DNA of 62,777 nucleotides. It comes from CALGLS01 sp047626155 (GTDB lineage: Bacteria; Bacteroidota; Bacteroidia; Chitinophagales; Saprospiraceae). Both the position numbers and the translations under genes were made by a program. Below the pieces are notes generated by a model. The model was not told the DNA's origin. It was given only the letters and a program-made list of their open reading frames with translations, and did no database searches. The stretch is taken from the NCBI GenBank assembly GCA_047626155.1, contig JBLHRR010000015.1, forward strand, positions 1-62,777, in the 5' to 3' direction. Positions 16,462 to 25,355 of this stretch are shown here, piece by piece; position 1 is the stretch's first letter; each line of letters opens with the position of its first letter.

Positions 16462-17502
16462 ATGTACATAAAAAAGAATTTCGGCTTCATGAACATCATG
16501 CGTTTCACAGGACTGCATCTACTTTGGATCACTTTATGGGTTTCCGCGGTAGCGGGTGTCCATGGTTTTACACACTGGCAGTGGATGGAAATCCCTTGGT
16601 TGCCATTGTCTGTTATCGGTACGGCGGTGGCTTTTTATATTGGTTTTAAAAACAATCAAGCTTATGACCGCCTTTGGGAGGCCCGTAAAATATGGGGAGC
16701 TATTATCAATAGTAGTCGAGCATGGGGAGCGATCGTTAAAGCCTATGTGGGCAATCAGTTTACAGAACAGGATTACTCAGAAGCGGAGCGTCATGCCATT
16801 CACACCAAGCTAATGTATCGGCACATCGCTTGGTTGTATGCCCTTCGGTCTCAGCTGTTGTTGCCAACCCCATGGGAACACATCAGTCAAGGAAAGCACA
16901 TGAAGAGAGCTACCGAATCGAGAATGAAAAAATACGGAATTGGATTGTTGGGAGATCTGAATACAGAAAATTGTTTAAGGAGTTATTTGCCAAAAGACGA
17001 ACACGATCGGTTGATTAACTATAAAAATACCGCTACTCAAATCATCGATCAACAATCACAAGACTTGGCCGAGCTTAGAAGCAAAGACCTCATCGACGAT
17101 TTCCGCCATATGGAATTACAAAAGATTCAAAACGATTTTTACATCCATCAAGGGAAATGTGAGCGTATCAAGAAGTTCCCGCTTCCTCGTCAATATGGAA
17201 GCATGAGTTTTATCTTCGTAGGTCTTTTCATTTTTCTACTACCTTTCGGAATGACCACGGCTTTCCACGATATGGCCGGCCATTGGGGACACCTTGTTTC
17301 TATCCCATTAACGGTAATGGTGGCTTGGGTATATATTACTATGGAATTGATTGGAGATTATTCAGAGAATCCTTTCGAGGGGCTCGGCAATGACATTCCC
17401 ATGCTATCGCTTTGTCGGGTTATCGAGATAGATCTTAAAGAAATGCTCGGCGAAACGGATATTCCAAAGCCGGTGGAAGCAGTAAATGGGGTTTTGATGT
17501 AG
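16462..17502 (+). CDS. Bestrophin-family ion channel
   Basis: A 346-residue membrane protein. The N-terminal helix pair (FTGLHLLWITLWVSAVAG and PLSVIGTAVAFYIGFKNN) and the motif AYDRLWEARKIWGAIINSSRAWG are hallmarks of bacterial bestrophins. The C-terminal half has two more membrane helices (GSMSFIFVGLFIFLLPFGM and VSIPLTVMVAWVYITMELIG), then the conserved NPFEGLGNDIPM segment. Bestrophins form pentameric channels; bacterial members such as KpBest are cation-selective. The physiological role here is unknown. The gene is monocistronic, with a -7-like box upstream and a weak hairpin (17518-17542) after the stop. Confidence 0.92.
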   Translation: MYIKKNFGFMNIMRFTGLHLLWITLWVSAVAGVHGFTHWQWMEIPWLPLSVIGTAVAFYIGFKNNQAYDRLWEARKIWGAIINSSRAWGAIVKAYVGNQFTEQDYSEAERHAIHTKLMYRHIAWLYALRSQLLLPTPWEHISQGKHMKRATESRMKKYGIGLLGDLNTENCLRSYLPKDEHDRLINYKNTATQIIDQQSQDLAELRSKDLIDDFRHMELQKIQNDFYIHQGKCERIKKFPLPRQYGSMSFIFVGLFIFLLPFGMTTAFHDMAGHWGHLVSIPLTVMVAWVYITMELIGDYSENPFEGLGNDIPMLSLCRVIEIDLKEMLGETDIPKPVEAVNGVLM

Positions 17503-17517
17503 AAAATCTGTTGTTAT

Positions 17518-17542
17518 TTTAGGAGCCATTCACGCCTAAAAC
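17518..17542 (+). terminator. Weak hairpin after the bestrophin gene
   Basis: TTTTAGG and CCTAAAA flank an 11-nt loop 16 bp after the stop codon. The stem is only 7 bp and AT-rich and has no U-tract, so termination would be weak. Confidence 0.3.
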
Positions 17543-17614
17543 CAAAGTAAATGGGTATATATATAGAATAATTATAAAATAAAGTGAGACTTTTTGAACA
17601 TAGCTTAGTCTAAA

Positions 17615-17652
17615 TAGTGCAAGGCAACGATAATTACAGTAGCTTTGCACTA
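17615..17652 (+). promoter_or_regulatory. Putative promoter/operator of the RRM gene
   Basis: TAGCTTTG at 17640-17647 fits the TAnnTTTG -7 box. It is overlapped by an exact inverted repeat, TAGTGCAA (17615-17622) with TTGCACTA (17645-17652). This could be an operator covering the promoter, or a hairpin at the start of a ~90-nt leader. Confidence 0.35.
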
Positions 17653-17742
17653 AATTTACTAAGTTCTTAGGATGATTTTATTTTATCCTTCCTTAGCTTT
17701 TCAATTTACAATTCCGTTAAAAGCGGGAACAACTTTTTTTTT

Positions 17743-18045
17743 ATGAATATTTTTGTTGCAAAATTAAATTTCGACACTAGAGAATCAACTTTACAAGAAG
17801 CTTTTGAGGCTTATGGAAATGTGGATTCTTGTAAGATTATTATGGACAAATTCTCTGGTAAGTCCAAAGGATTTGGATTTGTTGAAATGCCTAACGATGA
17901 GGAAGGCCAAGCAGCTATCAATGATCTCAATGATCAAGATTTTGATGGTCGTACAATTGTTGTCAAAGTAGCTGAGCCTCGTGAAAACAGGGACAGCAGA
18001 GGCGGCGGCGGTGGTGGTGGCGGTGGCTACAATAAGAGATATTAA
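17743..18045 (+). CDS. Glycine-rich RNA-binding protein with one RRM domain
   Basis: A 100-residue protein with a single RNA recognition motif: RNP2 IFVAKL (3-8) and RNP1 KGFGFVEM (42-49). The basic tail contains a run of nine glycines (RGGGGGGGGGY) and ends in NKRY. Proteins of this type in Bacteroidota and cyanobacteria bind RNA, are often abundant and often respond to cold or growth conditions. The gene stands alone, with a ~90-nt leader and a strong terminator at 18091-18126. Specific RNA targets are unknown. Confidence 0.95.
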   Translation: MNIFVAKLNFDTRESTLQEAFEAYGNVDSCKIIMDKFSGKSKGFGFVEMPNDEEGQAAINDLNDQDFDGRTIVVKVAEPRENRDSRGGGGGGGGGYNKRY

Positions 18046-18090
18046 TTATGGTTGAGCATTACTGATGCTCACTGTATTATAAATATTTTA

Positions 18091-18126
18091 AGAAAAGCTC
18101 CAAGAGATTGGGGCTTTTCTTTTTAT
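18091..18126 (+). terminator. Intrinsic terminator of the RRM gene
   Basis: AGAAAAGCTC pairs with GGGGCTTTTCT across a short loop and is followed by TTTTT. It begins 46 bp after the stop codon. The remaining gap to 18343 shows no other feature. Confidence 0.75.
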
Positions 18127-18342
18127 ATTTATTTTGATAATACTAAGTGCATTGTAAACTAAGTCTGTAATCAGGGCCTACATTATGTCGCTAATAACTA
18201 CTATCTGCAGATTATTCATAGGCTCCTTCTCCATTGATCCAAGTATCCTCACATAGTATATAAGTTTTGCTAACTTAGCCGACTAAAAGGCGTTCAACCA
18301 TATAAGACTTCCTATCTATAACGTTAAACAAATTAATAAAAA

Positions 18343-18858
18343 ATGAGTCCTAAACTTGGCTCTCTATGTGAAGAAAAAGTGTATACAACTATCTTTAAGG
18401 AGTATAGCAAAACTTTACATAACTATATTTTCTATAAAACCGGTGACCCCGGTATTGCTAAGGATTTAGCTCAAGAGGCCTTTACTCGCTTGTGGCTAAA
18501 TTGTGCGTCTGTTATTCCAGAAACGGCAAAATCCTATGTTTTCAAAATTGCTAATAATTTATTAATCAATGAGCACAAGCATCGACAGGTGGTGCTCCGG
18601 TTTGAGAAAAGGCCTGCTTCAGAAGCAGATCAAGAGAGTCCGGAATTTTTAATGGAGCAGAAGGAATTGCAGGCAGAGTTAGAGGCGGCGATAGCGGCCT
18701 TACCAGAAAAACAGCGAGTGGTTTTTCTAATGAGTCGGATGGATAAGAAAACTTATAAAGAGATTGCGGCGATTTTGGAAATTTCGAAACAAGCGGTGGA
18801 GAAGCGGATGTATAATGCTTTGGACGTTTTAAGGAGAGTTTCAGCAGGGATAAGGTAG
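18343..18858 (+). CDS. FecI-like ECF sigma factor
   Basis: A 171-residue sigma factor. Region 2 appears as AKDLAQEAFTRLWLNCASV with KSYVFKIANNLLINEHKHR. Region 4 appears as LPEKQRVVFLMSRMDKKTY followed by KEIAAILEISKQAVEKRM, the helix-turn-helix for the -35 element. It is followed on the same strand by a FecR-like anti-sigma gene (113-bp gap) and a TonB-dependent receptor with a signalling domain. This is the classic cell-surface signalling order, in which ligand at the receptor frees the sigma factor through FecR. The likely target is the receptor operon itself. Confidence 0.9.
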   Translation: MSPKLGSLCEEKVYTTIFKEYSKTLHNYIFYKTGDPGIAKDLAQEAFTRLWLNCASVIPETAKSYVFKIANNLLINEHKHRQVVLRFEKRPASEADQESPEFLMEQKELQAELEAAIAALPEKQRVVFLMSRMDKKTYKEIAAILEISKQAVEKRMYNALDVLRRVSAGIR

Positions 18859-18971
18859 GTCTTTTGAAGTCTGATTTGTATTTATATAGAGAGACAAGAA
18901 GAAGAACAGTTTGAAGATATCTATTATTTCATTTTCTCAGTATAATTATTTTTTTTACTAAATAAAAAATC

Positions 18972-19901
18972 ATGTTAAAGGATGATGAACTACTACATAA
19001 GTGGGTCAATAAAAGTCTATCGCCAGAAGAATTAGAAACTTTTAAGGCACGTCCGAATTACGAGTCTTTAAGACGTTTATATAAGCTTACTGATCAGATG
19101 GCTGTTCCTGAATTTGACGGGGAATCCGTATTGGGAGATATATTGGAAACCAATAAACGAAGAGGATCAGAAAAAGAGGAAAAAGGAATTCGTCGTTCGA
19201 TGTTTCGATTAGCGGGCTATGCCGCTGCATCTGCGGTTTTCCTAGGAGTGCTCTGGTTTATGTGGCCGGAAAGTTCAGTTGTAAAAATGAAACTAGCTAA
19301 TGGCGAAAAAATCGAAGGCTTTCTGCCAGATGAGTCTCTCTTTGCCTTAAATGCCGGAAGTACAATGAGTTACGATATGGCCACCTGGGCTATAGATCGT
19401 ACATTGAAGTTGGATGGAGAAGCGTATTTTGAGGTAAAAAAAGGAGCAACGTTTAAGGTGGAAACAAAGAATGGAACGGTAAAGGTATTGGGAACTCAAT
19501 TCAATGTTCGTTCCCGAAAGGGCAGTTTGGAAGTGAAATGTAAAGAGGGAAAAGTAGCAGTTTTATCTCCTGAAGGAGTATTGTTGGATGAGCTGGAGAT
19601 GAATGATGCCCTACGGGTGAAAAGTGGTAAGGTGGCTAAAAAATGGAGATTCATCGGGCAGCAGGAAAAAGACTGGGTCAGTGGGAATACGAGTTTTAAG
19701 AACGTGAAGCTGGAGGTGGTGTTAGCAGAATTAGAGCGACAATTTGATGTAAAAATTCTTTCGAATAAAATAGATGCAAAAGAGGTGATTAGCTGTAACT
19801 TCCAGCAAGAGGATCTAAACTTAGCTTTGATGACTTCTCTTGGAGCACTGGATATTCTGTTTGAAATTCGGAAAGACGGCACGGTTTATTTGTATAAGTA
19901 A
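18972..19901 (+). CDS. FecR-family anti-sigma/regulator protein
   Basis: A 309-residue protein. The cytosolic N-terminus (MLKDDELLHKWVNKSLSPEE) should bind the sigma factor. One membrane helix lies around residues 78-97 (LAGYAAASAVFLGVLWFMW). The periplasmic part holds the FecR domain (LKLDGEAYFEVKKGATFKVET, then VKVLGTQFNVR) and a C-terminal STN-like region (LEVVLAELERQFDVKI). FecR relays binding at the TonB receptor across the envelope to the sigma factor. It sits between that sigma gene and the receptor gene, as expected. Confidence 0.92.
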   Translation: MLKDDELLHKWVNKSLSPEELETFKARPNYESLRRLYKLTDQMAVPEFDGESVLGDILETNKRRGSEKEEKGIRRSMFRLAGYAAASAVFLGVLWFMWPESSVVKMKLANGEKIEGFLPDESLFALNAGSTMSYDMATWAIDRTLKLDGEAYFEVKKGATFKVETKNGTVKVLGTQFNVRSRKGSLEVKCKEGKVAVLSPEGVLLDELEMNDALRVKSGKVAKKWRFIGQQEKDWVSGNTSFKNVKLEVVLAELERQFDVKILSNKIDAKEVISCNFQQEDLNLALMTSLGALDILFEIRKDGTVYLYK

Positions 19902-19964
19902 TAACGAAAAACTAACTTGGACCACTGCAAGATTCCAGTTAATTAATCAAACAACGACGATCAT

Positions 19965-22622
19965 TTGAAGGAACTATTTCTCCCGATACTTTTATTCCTC
20001 CTCTCCTACCCCGCCTTTTCTCAGGAGGCTCAGGTTAATGTCAATATCAAAGACGGTACTCCACTTGAAGATTTCATCAGTTTAGTAGAACGCGATTTTG
20101 GATTGCTCTTCTCATATAGAGCAGAAGACGTTCTAGACGTTAAGTTGAAGGCTTTGTCGATGCAGGGCGAGATAGCTAATGTTTTAACAAAAGTATTACA
20201 ACCTACACCACTTCAATGCAAAATCATAAATGACAATTATGTTGTTCTAAGTAGGAAGCCTATTGGGGAAGAGGACCATTGGTTGACCTTCTGTGGGCAG
20301 GTCAAAGATAGTTTGGATAATAGTCCAATCGCTTTTGCATCTATATTTTTCACCAAAAGTAAAAAAGGAACGACCACTTCGTCAGATGGTTCTTTCGAAA
20401 TCAAGGGGCCACTAATGGCAAATGACAGCTTAGTCATAAGCTATGTAGGTTGTCAGAGTCAAAGCTTCTTAGCGAAATCCTTTTCAGTAAATCCTTGCAA
20501 AATTATTCACCTCTCCTCAGTAGATTTTGGAGAAGATTTCGTGGTGGTCACAGAATATTTAACAGAAGGAATTGAATTAAATAACAATGATTTTTCAACT
20601 CAGTTGCGGCCGAATAAATCGGGCATCTTACCGGGGTATGTAGAAGCGGATATTTTAGAGAGTCTCCAGTTTTTACCCGGAATTTCTTCTACAGATGGAA
20701 CGGCCTCGGGCCTCAGTATGCGGGGAGGGACAGCTGATCAGAATTTGATATTGTGGGAAGACATTCCTATTTATCATGCGGCGCATTACTTCGGGACGAT
20801 CTCTGCTTTCAACCCATATATCATAGATAAGGTGTCGGTGTATAGGGGCGGTTTTGATGTGGGCTATGGTGGACGAGTATCTGGGGTTGTAGATTTGAAA
20901 TCGGAAGGTTTGAATACAACAAAGAATAAATTCGGTGTGGGAATGAATTTCTTAAACGTGTATACAAATGGATCTATCTCATTGGCAGACAACAAGTTAA
21001 AGGTTGTCTACTCCCTGCGAAGATCGATAGCGGAGTTGTGGCGCTCTCCTACTTATGAAAGTCTAACAAATAGAATACAACAAGGTGTTCTGGTGCAAGA
21101 TGTCGATTTAGATAATTTACCGAAAGGAATTACCATCAATGATGATTTTCGATTTTTTGATTCTAATGTGAAATTGGCTTATCAAGCTTCAGATAAAGAT
21201 GAACTTTCTATCGCTGGATTTTATGGTTATAATGATTTTGAAGGGGAGATACTCGATAATAGACTGAAGCAACGACAAGCGGATACTTTATATCTCGATA
21301 ATCGAGGCTTGAGTATTTCCTGGCGACATCAGTGGAATGATCGTTTGTCTACCCGACTATTGGCTATTCATTCTGACTATGCCTACACTTATGATTATCG
21401 TTTGCAAACAGAATCCCAAAATCAGATGCCGGGGCAGCCAACCGAATTTGAGAATGATAAAAAGGGTTTGAAGGAAAGTCGGATAGAAGAGCAGCAAATT
21501 CATATCGTTAATAGCTATGAGACAAAGCGTGCAGCTGAACTGAAATTAGGCTATCAGTTAGTGGATTATGAGACTGATTTTTCTTTGGAAAAAGTGAGAG
21601 GAAGTGGAGTATTAGATAAGGAGCAGCGTCAGAAAGAATCCAAGCTGCATGTATTATATGGTGGATTCAAAACAAAAAATGAAACGCGGGTTGGTCTGGA
21701 TGCCGGCTTACGTCTGAGCTATTTTGGTTTGGATAAAAGTACCTTTTTTGAACCGCGAATACGTCTATGGTATAAGCAATCAGACCATTTGAGTTTTCAT
21801 TTCAACGGTGGGCGATATTATCAATTTTTAAGTCAGTTGTATGAAATAGCAGGAGACGATTCTAGCATTAGTACCCCGGTTTGGACGTTGGCGGGAGGAA
21901 ACGAAGCTCCCGTTTTGGATGCCTTTCAATTTCAGGGCGGGATGATTTTCCAAAAAGGTAGTTGGTTGTTAGATCTTCAACTATACACTAAACAAATCAA
22001 TGGACAAAGCTCTTTATCATCAGAGTTTGATGAGGAGTTGACGAGGCGGTATCATATTGGGAATTCGAAAGTGCGAGGTGTAGATGTATTGTTGAAAAAA
22101 CGCTGGGGTGGTTTTCGTTCTTGGGTGAGTTATACCTTTAGTAAAAATGATTATGACTTCCCTACTTTCTTTGACCCAAGCTTTCCAGGTCCAACTGATC
22201 AACGACATATCTTCAATTGGTCGAACTCCTATGCTTGGAAACAGTGGGAGTTTTCACTAGGTTGGAGGGTTAGTTCTGGAAATCCATATTCCCTTTTGGA
22301 GAATTTCGAGCTTAAAACAATTGAAGATAGCCCCACGGGCCCTAAGGAATTTGTTCGCCCTGTAGTCCCAGAATTTAATAGTGGAAACCTACCCGCAATG
22401 CATCAACTGGATGCTGCTATTCGCTATACGATTCTGCCAAAGAAGAAAGGAACCTGGAAAGGGGTTATTGGGCTTTCTGTGCTCAATATTTATGACCAAC
22501 AGAACATTTACAACCGAACCTTTAGTATTCGGAAACGGCCTAATGAGATGGCGAACTTAGAATATACCGATAAAGTGGCTTTGGGTTTTACTCCTAATAT
22601 GGTGTTTCGGGTGGAGTGGTAA
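19965..22622 (+). CDS. TonB-dependent outer-membrane receptor with signalling (STN) domain
   Basis: An 885-residue protein that starts with TTG at 19965; no in-frame ATG exists between the upstream stop and the signal peptide (KELFLPILLFLLSYPAFSQ). In order: an STN signalling domain (~25-100, LEDFISLVERDFGLLFSYR), a carboxypeptidase-regulatory-like domain (~108-190, FASIFFTKSKKGTTTSSDGS), a TonB plug (~225-320, SGLSMRGGTADQNLILWED) and a beta-barrel to the C-terminal residues VFRVEW. The STN domain and the upstream sigma/FecR genes show it both imports and signals. The length and the lack of a SusD gene argue against a polysaccharide utilisation pair; iron complexes or another small ligand are more likely. 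Confidence 0.92.
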   Translation: MKELFLPILLFLLSYPAFSQEAQVNVNIKDGTPLEDFISLVERDFGLLFSYRAEDVLDVKLKALSMQGEIANVLTKVLQPTPLQCKIINDNYVVLSRKPIGEEDHWLTFCGQVKDSLDNSPIAFASIFFTKSKKGTTTSSDGSFEIKGPLMANDSLVISYVGCQSQSFLAKSFSVNPCKIIHLSSVDFGEDFVVVTEYLTEGIELNNNDFSTQLRPNKSGILPGYVEADILESLQFLPGISSTDGTASGLSMRGGTADQNLILWEDIPIYHAAHYFGTISAFNPYIIDKVSVYRGGFDVGYGGRVSGVVDLKSEGLNTTKNKFGVGMNFLNVYTNGSISLADNKLKVVYSLRRSIAELWRSPTYESLTNRIQQGVLVQDVDLDNLPKGITINDDFRFFDSNVKLAYQASDKDELSIAGFYGYNDFEGEILDNRLKQRQADTLYLDNRGLSISWRHQWNDRLSTRLLAIHSDYAYTYDYRLQTESQNQMPGQPTEFENDKKGLKESRIEEQQIHIVNSYETKRAAELKLGYQLVDYETDFSLEKVRGSGVLDKEQRQKESKLHVLYGGFKTKNETRVGLDAGLRLSYFGLDKSTFFEPRIRLWYKQSDHLSFHFNGGRYYQFLSQLYEIAGDDSSISTPVWTLAGGNEAPVLDAFQFQGGMIFQKGSWLLDLQLYTKQINGQSSLSSEFDEELTRRYHIGNSKVRGVDVLLKKRWGGFRSWVSYTFSKNDYDFPTFFDPSFPGPTDQRHIFNWSNSYAWKQWEFSLGWRVSSGNPYSLLENFELKTIEDSPTGPKEFVRPVVPEFNSGNLPAMHQLDAAIRYTILPKKKGTWKGVIGLSVLNIYDQQNIYNRTFSIRKRPNEMANLEYTDKVALGFTPNMVFRVEW

Positions 22623-22686
22623 ATTCAGCATCTTAAATGTTTAGGTATTGGTTTCTGCAGTACGCATGCGCTTAGATTACTAAAAC

Positions 22687-22736
22687 ATTTTACTTTATCG
22701 GAATTTTAACACTAGAAAATTATGATAAAGTAAAAT
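22687..22736. repeat. 13-bp AT-rich inverted repeat after the receptor gene
   Basis: ATTTTACTTTATC (22687-22699) and its exact reverse complement (22724-22736) flank 24 bp. It lies 64 bp after the receptor stop. It may be an accessory hairpin or protein site; it lacks GC pairs for a strong terminator. Confidence 0.35.
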
Positions 22737-22821
22737 AAAACGTGTCTATGTGTTAAGTATTGTATGTTTTCCATCTAGCTACTTACCTAGTGCCTGTTCT
22801 GGGAGCGATCTATATTGAGCC

Positions 22822-22855
22822 AAAAAAAAGCCCGGGTAAAACCCGAGCTTTTTTT
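22822..22855. terminator. Bidirectional intrinsic terminator between the receptor operon and the GH13 gene
   Basis: AAGCCCGGGT and ACCCGAGCTT form a stem around AAA, with a run of A on one side and T on the other. It serves both the rightward receptor operon and the leftward GH13 gene, whose stop is at 22875. Confidence 0.85.
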
Positions 22856-22874
22856 CAACAATGAAATTACACTT

Positions 22875-24392
22875 TTACTTTTGCTCCATTTCTAACACCA
22901 AAAACCCCCAAGCTGGTATATCCATTTTCGTACTTTCTTTTAAAGATATTTTCTTATCATCATCTCCCAACACACTGTTATAACTTCCTGTAATTCCTTT
23001 ACTATTCAACTGAAAATCATGTTTTTCACCAGAGAGGTTGATAATCACAACTACCCTATCACCTTCTTTTTCTCTATAGAAAGCGTAAATCATCTCATCT
23101 TCCCCCGTTGGAATTTTCACCAAGTCACCCCCATGTTCTCCATTCCAAAGCGCTTTATTTCTGTGCTTTAAGTCAAAGAGTTTTTTGTAAAAGTCCGCAT
23201 ACTTAAAATTGCCCCATTCGATTTCATCTTTTTCAAAAAACTTCAGTTGCTTATCCATTGCCGACTCTTGGCCAGTGTAGATCAGCGGCATTCCATCAAA
23301 AGTGGCTGTTAGTACGGCAAATGCCTGATGCCCAGGGCCCATTCGTTGCAGCTCTGTACCCGACCAAGAATTTTCATCATGGTTACTAGTGAAATGCATC
23401 GCGTAACCTTTCGTAGAACGCTGATTCATTTTTGCTAAAAGCTTATCAATGTCCAATGCATTTTTTGAATACTCTTCCACCTCTCCTCCTTCTACTTTAT
23501 TACCCTGGACGAGTTTATCTCCTTTTTTCTGACTGGCTCCTCGTGATTTCGCAATATCGTTTAGTAAGTGATGCATCTCCCAAGCATAGTCCATGACGTA
23601 TGCTCCGTTGTTTCTAATTTCCGGAACTTCGGCCTCCGCTAACATGAACACAGGTTTGATTGCATATAAAGCGTCAGAAGCTTCTACCCAAAAATCGACA
23701 GGAACTCCGTGAGCCACATCTACCCGGAAGCCATCAATACCAACGTCTTTAATCCAAAACGACATGGCATCAATCATCCCTTTGCGCATTTCTTTATTAT
23801 CGTAGTTCAAGTCAGCAACATCAGTCCATCCCCAGGATTTACCTGTGTTATAATCAATTGGATCTATGATATTTCCATCTTTGTCTTTAGAGTACCAATC
23901 GGGATGTTCTGTAATCCAATTGTTATTCCAACCACTGTGATTCGGCACCCAGTCTATTAAACAATACATTCCCGCATCATGGATGACCTTTAGCATATGT
24001 TTAAAATCAGTCATATTTCCAAAATCAGGATTGACACCTTTATAGTCATTGACAGCATAGGGACTACCTAGCCCGCCCTTTCTTTTTTCTTTACTAATTT
24101 CATGAATTGGCATAAACCAAAGAATATCCACGCCCATATCTTTGAGTCGTTGGATGTGGCTTTCGAAAGCATTAAAGGTTCCTTCAGGGGTATAATGCCG
24201 AAGGTTAACTTCGTAAATGTTAGCATTTTTATGCCAGTCTGGTACACGAGGTTTGGTAAAATTTACCTTAGTAACCACAGGTTCCGCTGTTGTTTCAGGA
24301 GTGTCACTTTTTGTATTTTGCTTACAAGCGAAGAAGAATATACTTAATATGGCTATAGCCAAAAAGGTTGGGAGCATCTTTTTTATTTGCAT
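22875..24392 (-). CDS. Alpha-amylase family (GH13) lipoprotein
   Basis: A 505-residue protein. The N-terminal signal ends in a lipobox (SIFFFACKQN), so it should be lipid-anchored to the envelope. GH13 motifs are in order: region I DWVPNHS, region II GFRVDVAH (nucleophile Asp near 224), region III LAEAE (acid/base Glu near 252) and region IV TSNHDEN (Asp near 337). The C-terminal ~90 residues form the usual beta domain, ending WGFLVLEM. The enzyme should act on alpha-1,4-linked glucans or maltooligosaccharides; exact specificity cannot be read. There is no SusC/SusD pair beside it, so it is a stand-alone enzyme. Confidence 0.92.
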   Translation of the reverse strand: MQIKKMLPTFLAIAILSIFFFACKQNTKSDTPETTAEPVVTKVNFTKPRVPDWHKNANIYEVNLRHYTPEGTFNAFESHIQRLKDMGVDILWFMPIHEISKEKRKGGLGSPYAVNDYKGVNPDFGNMTDFKHMLKVIHDAGMYCLIDWVPNHSGWNNNWITEHPDWYSKDKDGNIIDPIDYNTGKSWGWTDVADLNYDNKEMRKGMIDAMSFWIKDVGIDGFRVDVAHGVPVDFWVEASDALYAIKPVFMLAEAEVPEIRNNGAYVMDYAWEMHHLLNDIAKSRGASQKKGDKLVQGNKVEGGEVEEYSKNALDIDKLLAKMNQRSTKGYAMHFTSNHDENSWSGTELQRMGPGHQAFAVLTATFDGMPLIYTGQESAMDKQLKFFEKDEIEWGNFKYADFYKKLFDLKHRNKALWNGEHGGDLVKIPTGEDEMIYAFYREKEGDRVVVIINLSGEKHDFQLNSKGITGSYNSVLGDDDKKISLKESTKMDIPAWGFLVLEMEQK

Positions 24393-24610
24393 GATGAATT
24401 GTTGTGGTTACGAATGGTTGAAAATCTAGTTGCATTCTTCTATTTTCATTACGAAAGTAAATACAACTCAAAAGCTACGTTAAATTACGAACAGCTTGCT
24501 TTACGAGTGAGGACGCTTTGAATATTTCGATTGGTAAAAGTAGAAAAGTAAACTGAGCTTTTAAGTGGTAAGGAGTAAATAAATACTAGACTCATTGAAG
24601 TCTGTAAAAT

Positions 24611-25237
24611 TTATCGCTCATTCAATAAACGCTGAAAGCGGTCCACATATACTCCGATATGTAAACCATCTACAAGGGCATGATGGACATGAATAGAAAC
24701 CGGCATTTGTCTGCGGCCGTTGACTTGAGTTATCTTACCAAAAGTAATTTTTGGAACACTTTCTCTTCTAGGAAAATGACGTGCATGAGAAAGAGAGGTA
24801 AACTTCAACCAAGGTAAAGAAGAATAATGAATGACATTGTGTTGATCAGTACCTGGCTCTAAATTTCGTTCTGCTCTGACCTTCTCTATCTCTAACAAGG
24901 CCGCTTTCTCAAATAAACGATAGTCCTTATGATAAGGAATATAACTGAATCCAAAAGTTCCATCTTCCCGATTGATGGTTGCCGATGCGTCTATCTGATC
25001 ATACAAAAACACATCCTCTCCCTCCATTCTGTAACAAAATGCTTCCGTATCGTTAACAGCCCTTATGGATTTATGTAAATAATAGAGAAAAAGGGAAGTG
25101 CCAAAGGATTTGGCTTGCTCATAAGCAATTTGACAATCTATATCAACACAGACGCCATAGAATGGTTCTTCAAAATTACGGAAGAAGTCGAAGTGGGATT
25201 TTCGAGGCCAGGTCTGGAGATCGATTTTCTGTTTCAT
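24611..25237 (-). CDS. Chloramphenicol acetyltransferase-like (CatA-type) protein
   Basis: A 208-residue protein of the CATase fold and typical length. The catalytic motif is HHALVDG (185-191), where His186 would deprotonate the substrate hydroxyl and Asp190 is structural. The N-terminal WPRKSHFDFFRNFEEP and central FGFSYIPYHKDYR segments also fit the family. CatA uses acetyl-CoA to acetylate chloramphenicol in the cytoplasm. Many chromosomal relatives have other or unknown acceptors, so resistance should not be assumed. TATCTTTG (25265-25258, minus strand) is a good -7 box 20 bp upstream of the start, so it is probably its own transcription unit. Confidence 0.82.
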   Translation of the reverse strand: MKQKIDLQTWPRKSHFDFFRNFEEPFYGVCVDIDCQIAYEQAKSFGTSLFLYYLHKSIRAVNDTEAFCYRMEGEDVFLYDQIDASATINREDGTFGFSYIPYHKDYRLFEKAALLEIEKVRAERNLEPGTDQHNVIHYSSLPWLKFTSLSHARHFPRRESVPKITFGKITQVNGRRQMPVSIHVHHALVDGLHIGVYVDRFQRLLNER

Positions 25238-25257
25238 TCTTGTTATTTAGTATTACA

Positions 25258-25265
25258 CAAAGATA
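25258..25265 (-). promoter_or_regulatory. Putative -7 box of the CAT-like gene
   Basis: On the minus strand the sequence reads TATCTTTG, a full match to TAnnTTTG, ending 20 bp before the start codon. No clear -33 box is seen. Confidence 0.4.
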
Positions 25266-25355
25266 ATACTAAGGATCAATAAAAGAATAACTTATAACAT
25301 TTAGCTACTACTTTTGCGCCTACTCTTTATAACTTATTTTTTAATCGATCCTAAC

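Noticed and set aside
24611..25237. Chloramphenicol resistance gene on a mobile element
   Set aside because: The catalytic motif is present but there are no mobile-element signs around it, and many chromosomal CAT-like proteins have other substrates.
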